The notes under the pieces were generated by a model. It did not search any database. It was given only the letters and a program-made list of their open reading frames with translations, and was not told where the DNA came from. From Beijerinckiaceae bacterium (GTDB lineage: Bacteria; Pseudomonadota; Alphaproteobacteria; Rhizobiales; Beijerinckiaceae): a stretch of 5,925 bases of DNA. Of the stretch, positions 1 through 5,526 are shown piece after piece. The DNA lies in the NCBI GenBank assembly GCA_022702195.1, contig JAKONB010000003.1, positions 1 through 5,925 on the forward strand, read 5' to 3'. A program made the translations under genes and the position numbers. The first letter of the stretch is position 1. Every line of letters starts with the position of its first letter.

Positions 1-10
1 GGCCTCGGGA

Positions 11-1051
11 TTGAAGATCGCGGACGATTTCGACGGGTCGCGCGGAATGGGCTTCGCCGGCATGTCGGGGGCTCAGCGGGCCGCCGCCCTGCTGCTCATG
101 CTCGGCGAGGTCGAGGGCGCGCCCATCTGGCAGATGCTCGACGAGGAAGAGGTCAAGCTGGTCTCGCATGCCATGGTCCAGCTCGGCTCCCTCGAGGCCG
201 ACACGGTGGAGAAGCTCATCGTCGACTTCGTCTCGCGGCTGTCGTCGGGGGGCGGCATCACGTCGAATTTCGAGCGGACCGAGGCGCTCCTCCTGAAGAT
301 CTTCCCCAGCGATCAGGTCTCGGCGATCATGGCCGAGATCAAGGGCGCGTCGGGCAAGCGCGTCTGGGCCAGCCTCACCCAGATCGATCCCGAGATCCTC
401 GCCTCGTTCCTGCGCACCGAATATCCCCAGACCGTGGCGGTGGTGCTCTCGAAGGTGCGGTCCGACTACGCCGCCAAGGTCCTGACGATCCTGCCCGAGG
501 AATTCGCCATCGACGTCCTCAACCGGATGCTCCGGATGGAGACGGTGCAGAAGGAAGCCCTGCGCCACATCGAGGAGACCCTGCGGGTCGAATTCGTGTC
601 GACCATCGCCCAGACCACCCGGCGCGACGCGCACGAATTGATGGCCGACATCTTCAACGCCTTCGACCGCCAGACGGAAGGCCGGTTCCTCTCGGCCCTC
701 GACCAGAGCAATCGCGGCTCGGCCAAGAAGATCCGCCAGCTGATGTTCACCTTCGAGGATCTGCTCAAGCTCGATGCCGGCAGCGTCCAGACCCTGCTGC
801 GCAAGGTCGACAACGACACCCTGTGCCGCGCGCTGAAGGGCGCCGACGAGCGGGTGCGCGGCTTCTTCCTCCGCAACATGTCGACCCGGGCGGCCAAGAA
901 CATCAACGACGAGATGGAGTCGCTCGGACCCATCCGCCTCAAGGACGTCGACGAGGCCCAGGCCAAGATGACCGAGCTCGCCAAGGAGCTGGCCGAGAAG
1001 GGCGAGATCATGATCGCCAAGTCGAGCGGTGAGGAGGAGCTGGTCTATTGA
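11..1051 (+). CDS. fliG: Flagellar motor switch protein FliG
   Basis: FliG forms the upper cytoplasmic C-ring, binding the MS-ring protein FliF through its N-terminus and the stator through its C-terminal torque domain. At 346 residues it has normal family length. The N-terminal domain begins with a GAQRAAALLLMLGE stretch (20–33). The middle domain carries EYPQT (137–141), a variant of the usual EHPQ motif, and MFTFEDL (245–251) follows. By comparison with E. coli FliG from memory, the torque-helix charges are kept: K276, R293, D300 and R309 match K264, R281, D288 and R297, and E301 replaces D289. The TTG start at 11 is chosen because TTGA (11–14) would overlap a stop in another frame, as at the next junction, probably the end of fliF. 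No in-frame stop lies upstream inside the window, so a start before position 1 cannot be excluded; internal ATGs at 47 and 62 are alternatives. Function is certain, the exact start is not. Confidence 0.96.
   Translation: MKIADDFDGSRGMGFAGMSGAQRAAALLLMLGEVEGAPIWQMLDEEEVKLVSHAMVQLGSLEADTVEKLIVDFVSRLSSGGGITSNFERTEALLLKIFPSDQVSAIMAEIKGASGKRVWASLTQIDPEILASFLRTEYPQTVAVVLSKVRSDYAAKVLTILPEEFAIDVLNRMLRMETVQKEALRHIEETLRVEFVSTIAQTTRRDAHELMADIFNAFDRQTEGRFLSALDQSNRGSAKKIRQLMFTFEDLLKLDAGSVQTLLRKVDNDTLCRALKGADERVRGFFLRNMSTRAAKNINDEMESLGPIRLKDVDEAQAKMTELAKELAEKGEIMIAKSSGEEELVY
1031..1039 (+). promoter_or_regulatory. Strong Shine-Dalgarno sequence for fliH, inside fliG
   Basis: GAGGAGGAG lies within the last codons of fliG, 8 nt before the TTG at 1048. 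It is a near-perfect anti-16S match and supports TTG as the fliH start. It encodes the acidic C-terminal tail of FliG (EEE) in another frame, so the same bases serve both genes. Confidence 0.75.
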
Positions 1052-1650
1052 ACGGGCGTCGCTTCCTTTTCGATACCGATTTCCGGGTGCGCGAGAGCAA
1101 GGCCCCCCCGGTCGTGCAGGCGGCCGAGGTCGCCGAGGCCGTGGCCCAGGCCCATGCCCGCGGGGTGCAGGAGGGCCGCGACCAGGCCGAGAGCGAGATC
1201 CGGGTCCGCCTGGCCGATGCGGTGGACCGCCTCGGCGAGGCCGTGGCCGGCCTCATCGCGCAGGCCGACATCCGGGATGCGGAGCGCGAGGCCGAGGCGA
1301 TGGATTTCGCGGTTTCCCTGGCGCGCCGGCTCGCCGGCACCGCCCTCGACGCCCAGCCGATGGCCGCCATCGGCGATGCCGCCCGCGCGGCGCTCCAGCA
1401 CCTGCGCGGGGTGCCCCACCTCGTGGTGCGGGTCCACGAGAGCCTCGTGGACGAGTCCGAGGCGCTGGTGAAGCAGCTCGCCCGCGAGCGCGGCTTCGAG
1501 GGACGCCTCGTGGTGCTGGGCGAGCACGACCTCGCCCGCGGGGATGCCCGCATGGAATGGGCCGATGGCGGCGTGATCCGGGATCGCGCCCATATCGAGG
1601 CCGCCGTGCTGGAGGTCCTCGGTCTGCCCCCCGACGACCCGCCGGCCTGA
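1048..1650 (+). CDS. fliH: Flagellar assembly protein FliH (FlbE)
   Basis: FliH dimers bind and restrain the flagellar export ATPase FliI and help bring it with its cargo to the export gate. The 200-residue protein starts MNGRRFLFDTDF, then has an Ala/Glu-rich helical part including a GxxxG step (G39–G43), a helix pattern known from FliH. The C-terminal domain holds VVRVHESLVDE (126–136) and GDARMEWADGGVIRD (165–179), which closely match the C-terminal signature of the FliH family. The TTG start overlaps the fliG stop in TTGA (1048–1051) and has a strong ribosome site, so translation is probably coupled to fliG. Position between fliG and fliN corresponds to flbE of the Caulobacter fliF operon, the name used there for this gene. 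The sequence is divergent as is normal for FliH, so the call rests on the C-terminal motif plus context. Confidence 0.9.
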   Translation: MNGRRFLFDTDFRVRESKAPPVVQAAEVAEAVAQAHARGVQEGRDQAESEIRVRLADAVDRLGEAVAGLIAQADIRDAEREAEAMDFAVSLARRLAGTALDAQPMAAIGDAARAALQHLRGVPHLVVRVHESLVDESEALVKQLARERGFEGRLVVLGEHDLARGDARMEWADGGVIRDRAHIEAAVLEVLGLPPDDPPA

Positions 1651-1708
1651 TCCGGTCCCCGCCCGCCTTCTCCGCCCCTCCGGGCGCCCCGTTTCCGAGA
1701 CCTCGCCC

Positions 1709-2053
1709 ATGCCCGACGATCTCAGCCTCCCCCATCTCGACGGAACCGACCCGTCCTTCGACGGCCTCGGCAGCGAGTCGATCCGCGAGGCGCCGACCAC
1801 GCCCAAGAGTGCCTCCGACCTCGAACAGGTCTTCGACGTTCCGGTGATGGTCTCGGCGGTGCTCGGCTCGTCGCGGATGCCGATCGGCGACCTCCTGCGG
1901 CTCCAGCCCGGCGCGGTGCTGGAGCTCGACCGCAAGGTCGGCGAGGCCATCGACATCTTCGTGAACAACCGCCTCGTCGCCCGCGGAGAAGTCGTCCTGG
2001 TCGAGGAGCGCCTCGGGGTGACGATGACCGAGATCATCAAGGGCGACCACTGA
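1709..2053 (+). CDS. fliN: Flagellar motor switch protein FliN
   Basis: FliN forms the lower rim of the cytoplasmic C-ring with FliM, takes part in rotation switching and docks FliH–FliI during export. The protein has 114 residues. Residues 1–35 are a low-conservation acidic and Ser/Thr/Pro-containing leader. The SpoA/FliN domain follows (about 38–112), with VFDVPVMVSAVLG (41–53), then LLRLQPGAVLELD (62–74), VGEAIDIFVNNRLVARGEV (77–95) and LGVTMTEI (102–109), which is nearly diagnostic for FliN. ATG at 1709 is the natural start; only a weak GAGA precedes it. The gap from fliH is 58 nt with no obvious promoter, so it is probably cotranscribed. Genes for FliM and FliY are not in the window. Confidence 0.96.
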   Translation: MPDDLSLPHLDGTDPSFDGLGSESIREAPTTPKSASDLEQVFDVPVMVSAVLGSSRMPIGDLLRLQPGAVLELDRKVGEAIDIFVNNRLVARGEVVLVEERLGVTMTEIIKGDH

Positions 2054-2055
2054 CG

Positions 2056-2084
2056 CGGTCTCGGCCCGATCCGGGCGGAGACCG
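2056..2084 (+). terminator. Strong hairpin just after fliN (attenuator or RNA-stabilising stem)
   Basis: CGGTCTC (2056–2062) pairs with GAGACCG (2078–2084). After one G·G mismatch (2063/2077), GCCCG (2064–2068) pairs with CGGGC (2072–2076) around an ATC loop. This gives 12 Watson-Crick pairs, mostly G·C, starting 3 nt after the fliN stop. No T-run follows, so it is not a classical intrinsic terminator. It may partly terminate, or protect the 3' end of the upstream message, which would lower flbD expression relative to fliG-fliH-fliN. Confidence 0.4.
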
Positions 2085-2171
2085 GACCGGCCCGCCGGCG
2101 CGGCGTCCGAGCGAAGACCAGATCCGCCGCGTCCGAAGGGATCGGCCGGATGTGATGTGATCCTGTCCGGC

Positions 2172-2189
2172 CCGGCGCGCCCGGCGCGC
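2172..2189 (+). repeat. Tandem 9-bp repeat, also able to fold as a 6-bp stem
   Basis: CCGGCGCGC occurs twice back to back (2172–2180 and 2181–2189). The same bases can form GCGCGC (2175–2180) paired with GCGCGC (2184–2189) around a 3-nt loop. It ends 14 nt before the flbD Shine-Dalgarno site, so a stem here could affect flbD translation. Such GC-only repeats also arise by chance in this kind of genome. Confidence 0.4.
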
Positions 2190-2203
2190 GGCCCCAACCT
2201 CAC

Positions 2204-2207
2204 GGAG
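2204..2207 (+). promoter_or_regulatory. Shine-Dalgarno site of flbD
   Basis: GGAG lies 10 nt before the ATG at 2218. It is a moderate ribosome site with slightly long spacing, and supports this ATG as the start. Confidence 0.45.
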
Positions 2208-2217
2208 TGCCTGAGCC

Positions 2218-3585
2218 ATGCGGCTTCTCATCATCGGACGGCTCAACGGCGAACTCGTCACCGCCTCCAAGATCGCCATGAACCGGGGCGCGGCGGTCAC
2301 CAACGCCGAGAGCCTGCCCCAGGGGCTGGCGGTGCTGCGCGCCAAGGGCGCCGACCTCATCATGATCGATGTCGCCCTGCCGATCCGCGAACTCGTCACC
2401 GCCCTGGCGGACGAGCGCATCCGGACCCCGGTCATCGCCTGCGGCGTCGCCACCGATGCCAAGGCGGCGGTGGCCGCCATCCAGGCGGGGGCCCGGGACT
2501 ACATCCCCCTCCCCCCCGATCCGGAGCTGATCGCCGCGGTGCTGCAGGCGGTCTCGGAGGATGGCCGCGCCTTCGTCTGGCGCGACCCGTCGATGGAGCG
2601 CGTGGTCAAGCTCGCCGAGCAGATCGCCCGGTCCGAGGCCTCGGTGCTGATCACCGGCGAGAGCGGAACCGGCAAGGAGGTGCTGGCCCGCCACGTCCAC
2701 GGCAAGTCGAACCGGGCCAGCCGGCCGTTCGTCTCGGTCAATTGCGCGGCCATCCCCGAGGCGCTGCTCGAATCGGAACTGTTCGGTCACGAGAAGGGCG
2801 CCTTCACCGGGGCCGTCGCCCGGCGCATCGGCCGGTTCGAGGAAGCCCATGGCGGCACGCTGCTCCTCGACGAGATCTCCGAGATGGACGTGCGGTTGCA
2901 GTCGAAGCTGCTGCGGGCGTTGCAGGAGCGCGTCATCGACCGGGTCGGCGGCAGCGCGCCCGTGAAGGTCGATATCCGCGTGCTCGCCACCTCCAACCGC
3001 AACCTGGTGGAGGAGGTCCGCAAGGGCACCTTCCGGGAGGATCTGTATTACCGCCTCAATGTCGTTCACCTGAAGTTGCCGCCCCTGCGCGAGCGACCGG
3101 CCGACATCCTCGAACTCGCCCACCATTTCGCGCGCAAGTATGCCGAGGTGAACGGCCTCCCGGTCCGCCTGCTCAGCCGCGACGCGCAGGGGCTCGTGCG
3201 CGCGAATCCCTGGCGCGGCAACGTGCGCGAGCTGGAGAACACCCTGCACCGGGCGGTCCTGCTCGCATCCGGTCCCGAGATCGGTCCCGATGCGATCCTG
3301 ACCCCGGAGGGCGAAACCATCGCCCAGGTCGCGGCCGGACCCGCCGAGCGGGCCGCCCGCGTCGCCGAGGCCGCCACCCGCGGCTTGGTCGGCCAGACCG
3401 TGGCCCAGGTGGAATGCGACCTCATCCTCGACACCCTCGACCATTGCCTCGGAAACCGCACCCATGCGGCCAAGATCCTCGGGATCTCGATCCGGACCCT
3501 GCGCAACAAGCTGAACGAGTACGTGGAAGGCGGCCTGGCCGTGGCCGAGCCCGGCAGCGTGCGGTCCGTCACCGCCTACGGCTGA
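2218..3585 (+). CDS. flbD: Sigma-54-dependent flagellar transcription regulator FlbD
   Basis: A 455-residue bacterial enhancer-binding protein. Residues 1–115 are a receiver-like domain that has lost key residues. The start reads LLIIGRLNG where true receivers carry an acidic pair, and IPLPPD (96–101) replaces the conserved lysine region; D51 remains at the phosphoacceptor position. The AAA+ domain has Walker A GESGTGKE (147–154), an intact GAFTGA sigma-54 contact loop (194–199), Walker B GGTLLLDE (212–219) and WRGNVREL (332–339). A Fis-type helix-turn-helix closes the protein (about 398–435, with AAKILGISIRTLRNKL). In Caulobacter, FlbD activates late and represses early flagellar promoters and is controlled by FliX rather than by a known kinase; the receiver seen here fits that model. 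It is the last gene of the operon, after fliN and a 164-nt gap. I found no −24/−12 promoter in that gap. NtrC-type relatives are excluded by the N-terminus and context. Confidence 0.93.
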   Translation: MRLLIIGRLNGELVTASKIAMNRGAAVTNAESLPQGLAVLRAKGADLIMIDVALPIRELVTALADERIRTPVIACGVATDAKAAVAAIQAGARDYIPLPPDPELIAAVLQAVSEDGRAFVWRDPSMERVVKLAEQIARSEASVLITGESGTGKEVLARHVHGKSNRASRPFVSVNCAAIPEALLESELFGHEKGAFTGAVARRIGRFEEAHGGTLLLDEISEMDVRLQSKLLRALQERVIDRVGGSAPVKVDIRVLATSNRNLVEEVRKGTFREDLYYRLNVVHLKLPPLRERPADILELAHHFARKYAEVNGLPVRLLSRDAQGLVRANPWRGNVRELENTLHRAVLLASGPEIGPDAILTPEGETIAQVAAGPAERAARVAEAATRGLVGQTVAQVECDLILDTLDHCLGNRTHAAKILGISIRTLRNKLNEYVEGGLAVAEPGSVRSVTAYG

Positions 3586-3644
3586 CGCGGCGGACCGGAA
3601 AGCCGAGGGAGGGTAAGAGGTCACAGCCCCTGCGCGCGCAGTGC

Positions 3645-3680
3645 GAGCGCTCCCCCGGGGATGACCGATCGGCCGCGCTC
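3645..3680. terminator. Possible weak bidirectional terminator between convergent genes
   Basis: GAGCGC (3645–3650) can pair with GCGCTC (3675–3680). The 24-nt interior holds two smaller palindromes, CCCCGGGG (3653–3660) and CCGATCGG (3665–3672). It sits where flbD and the minus-strand 91-residue gene converge and touches the latter's stop codon. There is no T-run on either side, and GC palindromes are common here, so this is tentative. Confidence 0.22.
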
Positions 3681-3954
3681 AGCCCGTCCGCGCGGTCTCG
3701 GCCGCGACCTGGGCGGCATGGGCGCGTTCGAGCTTCTGGAGGGAGACGGTCCGGGCGATGTCCGCCTCCACGTCGCGGATCGTCTCCTCCACGAGGTGCT
3801 GCTGCAGGGCGATGCGCGGATCGTCCCAGGCGATGCCGTCGCGCGCCTGAAGGCGTTCGACCGCTTCCTTGACCACCGCGTAGACGGCCTCCCGCTCCTC
3901 GCGGCTCATGGATGGGTTGACGGCCCGGGCGATGAGATCGGCGAACTGGGACAT
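3679..3954 (-). CDS. Small helical protein of unknown function, downstream of the KpsE-like gene
   Basis: A 91-residue soluble protein with no signal peptide, membrane segment or cysteine. It starts MSQFADLIARAVNP, then has SREEREAVYAVVKEAVERL (17–35), a short Trp-Asp-Asp loop (43–45) and a long charged helix from about 47 to 85 containing ALQQHLVEETIRDVEADIA (49–67). I cannot name it. The pattern 'NP–REERxAVY–helix–loop–LVEETIRDVE' resembles short N-terminal helical modules in assorted alphaproteobacterial proteins, here apparently free-standing; this is recollection, not a search. The ATG at 3954 has no good ribosome site; ATG at residue 16 is an alternative. It lies 56 nt after the KpsE-like stop on the same strand, so cotranscription is likely and a role with the polysaccharide export protein is possible. 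Long same-frame readthrough upstream is a shadow of the KpsE-like gene. Confidence 0.72.
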   Translation of the reverse strand: MSQFADLIARAVNPSMSREEREAVYAVVKEAVERLQARDGIAWDDPRIALQQHLVEETIRDVEADIARTVSLQKLERAHAAQVAAETARTG

Positions 3955-4010
3955 GGGGCGTTGCGCGTCACCGGAAGGGGAAGGGCGGGACGACGGCGCC
4001 CCGGCCCGGA

Positions 4011-5324
4011 TTACAGGCGCTGATCCTTCACGCCGGCCAGGATGAGGGAGATCGAGCTCCAGCACACCAGGAAGCAGAAGAACGCCAGGGCGATGCTGTG
4101 GCCGCGCTCCGGATAGAGCGAGGCGACGGGCAGGTCCGGCAGGACGAACGGCGCGAGGTAGATCTGCTGCTTGCTGGCGGCGACCCGGGCCCGGTCGAGC
4201 ATCAGGTTGGCGGATTCGTTGAGCTTGCCGGCGATGGTCCGCTCGACCTGCAGACCCTCGTATTCGAGCAGCGCGCGCGTCAGGTTGGTCGTGGCGTCGG
4301 TGGTGGGCGCCCCGTCGGTGGTCAGCTGGTCGAGGAGGCGCTTGATCTGCTGATCGTAGGCCGCCACCGTCGCCACCAGGGTCTGGATGCCCCGCGACTT
4401 CTCGTCGAGATTCGAGGCGCGCAGAACCTGGAGGTCCGATTCCGCCTTGAACTTGTCCTTGCGCAGGGAGGCCACCGCGGTGAGCGTCGCCTCGGCGGAC
4501 TTGATCGGATCGATGATGCCCCAGCGGTTGCGGAAGGTCTGGAGCGCCAGATGGGCGTTGCGCAGGCGCTGCTGCGCCTTGAGGGCATCGGCCTCGGCAT
4601 GGGCGATCAGATCGGCCTGCGCCCGGCGGGAGATGCTGTTGACCAGCGTTTCGGTGAGGCCGATCACCTCCCTGGCGATGGCCTGAGCGTCCTCCGGGGT
4701 GAAGGCGCGGACGTTGAGCGTGATGATGCCGGAGATCACGTCGATCCGAGCGTTGACGTGCTTGCGCCAGTACTTCGTCAGTTCCTCGATCGGCTGATCC
4801 GGATTGTAGCGCTCCCAGAAATCCGCATCCTTCCGCGAGAACATCTTCGAAACGTGAAGCGCGTTCTCCACCTTCATGACGATGGACTGACTGTGGATGT
4901 AGTCCTTGACGATGAAGCTGTCCTGGCTGTTGTGCTTCTGGATCAGATCCGAAAACTGGCTGCCCGACGCATCCTCCGCCGGCTCGACGTTGCCGCGAAC
5001 CGCGAATTGCGCCGTGGCGATGTACTGGTCGGAGGCGAAGACGAGGAGGTAGACGCTGATCAGCAGGGTGGGCAGGACGACGAACACGACGAATTGCTTC
5101 GCCACGCTGGCGATGATGTTCTGCGGCTTGGACGGCTTGGGCCGCAATCCGGGGATGCGGCGCCAATCGAGCTGCTCTTGCGCCCGGCGCAGCAGGGCCG
5201 GCACCGACCGGGTGCGGACCGGTTCCACCGTCTCCGCGTTGCGGCGCAAATCCGGGACCGAACGCAGGGCGAGGTCGATCACCCCGCGCAGGCGGTCGGT
5301 CTGCTTGACCTCGTCGGCATTCAT
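4011..5324 (-). CDS. BexC/CtrB/KpsE-family polysaccharide export inner-membrane protein
   Basis: These proteins span from the inner membrane through the periplasm and couple an ABC transporter to the outer-membrane export channel for capsule or other surface polysaccharide. From the ATG at 5324 the protein has 437 residues: a polar cytoplasmic part (1–75), a first membrane helix (about 77–97), SDQYIATAQFAVRG (98–111), DFWERY (168–173), and SGIITLNVRAFTPEDAQAI (198–216), which is strongly family-like. Long periplasmic helices and probable coiled coil follow (about 233–385), then a Pro-rich turn, LPDLPVASLYPERG (395–408), and a second membrane helix (about 410–431). There is no tyrosine-kinase domain, so it is not Wzc-like. 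KpsE, BexC and CtrB are about 380 residues; the excess is mainly the N-terminal part. A GTG at 5360 would add 12 residues. I prefer the ATG, with GGGA 10 nt upstream. No transporter genes adjoin it. Confidence 0.9.
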   Translation of the reverse strand: MNADEVKQTDRLRGVIDLALRSVPDLRRNAETVEPVRTRSVPALLRRAQEQLDWRRIPGLRPKPSKPQNIIASVAKQFVVFVVLPTLLISVYLLVFASDQYIATAQFAVRGNVEPAEDASGSQFSDLIQKHNSQDSFIVKDYIHSQSIVMKVENALHVSKMFSRKDADFWERYNPDQPIEELTKYWRKHVNARIDVISGIITLNVRAFTPEDAQAIAREVIGLTETLVNSISRRAQADLIAHAEADALKAQQRLRNAHLALQTFRNRWGIIDPIKSAEATLTAVASLRKDKFKAESDLQVLRASNLDEKSRGIQTLVATVAAYDQQIKRLLDQLTTDGAPTTDATTNLTRALLEYEGLQVERTIAGKLNESANLMLDRARVAASKQQIYLAPFVLPDLPVASLYPERGHSIALAFFCFLVCWSSISLILAGVKDQRL

Positions 5325-5360
5325 TTCATCAGATTCCCGAGGCTCGGCGCGCGCGGACAC

Positions 5361-5526
5361 GGGCGCGGCGCAGATCCGAAACGACGTTGCATTCGGTCAC
5401 GCCTGCGGAGCCCTTTCGACGCCATGCCGTTGATGGAGCGAGTCCCGTTTTTTTCGGCCCTTTTTAAGGCGTTCGTCCCGGTGGCGACCGCGCACGGCCC
5501 GGCCGCCCCCTCCAGGACGCAAGCCC
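5361..5526. promoter_or_regulatory. Divergent intergenic region with two T-tracts
   Basis: This 166-nt stretch must hold the promoters of the KpsE-like gene (minus) and the ferredoxin-like gene (plus). I could not identify convincing −35/−10 or −24/−12 elements on either strand. It contains T7 (5448–5454), flanked by CCG and CGG, and T5 (5461–5465), with centres 12 bp apart. These are notable in such GC-rich DNA and could be a bend, an UP-like element or a regulator site. Open reading frames here look like chance. Confidence 0.4.
5514..5517 (+). promoter_or_regulatory. Shine-Dalgarno site supporting a TTG start
   Basis: AGGA lies 9 nt before the TTG at 5527 and supports that codon as the start of the ferredoxin-like gene, in preference to the ATG at 5599, which is already close to the conserved domain. 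Confidence 0.5.

Noticed and set aside
1045..2040. Minus-strand open frames across fliH and fliN
   Set aside because: They are antisense to genes with clear FliH and FliN signatures, have no ribosome sites and show biased composition.
2151..2160. TGTGA tandem 5-mer
   Set aside because: Too short, and without a symmetric partner, to support an operator such as a CRP/FNR-type site.
2054..2217. Search for a sigma-54 promoter (TGGCAC-N5-TTGC) before flbD
   Set aside because: No GG/GC pair with the right spacing and flanking bases was found; flbD is more likely transcribed from upstream.
3607..3620. Purine-rich GAGGGAGGGTAAGAGG-like tract after flbD, resembling a ribosome site
   Set aside because: No start codon with a sustained, protein-like frame follows at a suitable distance. 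The ATG at 3661 opens only an antisense shadow of the 91-residue gene.
2200..3624. Long 474-codon minus-strand open frame across flbD
   Set aside because: It is antisense to a gene with complete AAA+ and helix-turn-helix motifs. The translation is a Gly/Asp/Leu-rich pattern typical of a shadow frame in GC-rich DNA.
2157..3872. Long 571-codon plus-strand open frame overlapping flbD
   Set aside because: Its translation is Arg/Pro/Gly-rich without recognisable domains; it is the shifted frame of flbD.
3961..5166. In-frame extension upstream of the 91-residue gene through the KpsE-like gene
   Set aside because: The frame stays open by chance inside the KpsE-like gene. The sequence becomes protein-like only from the ATG at 3954.
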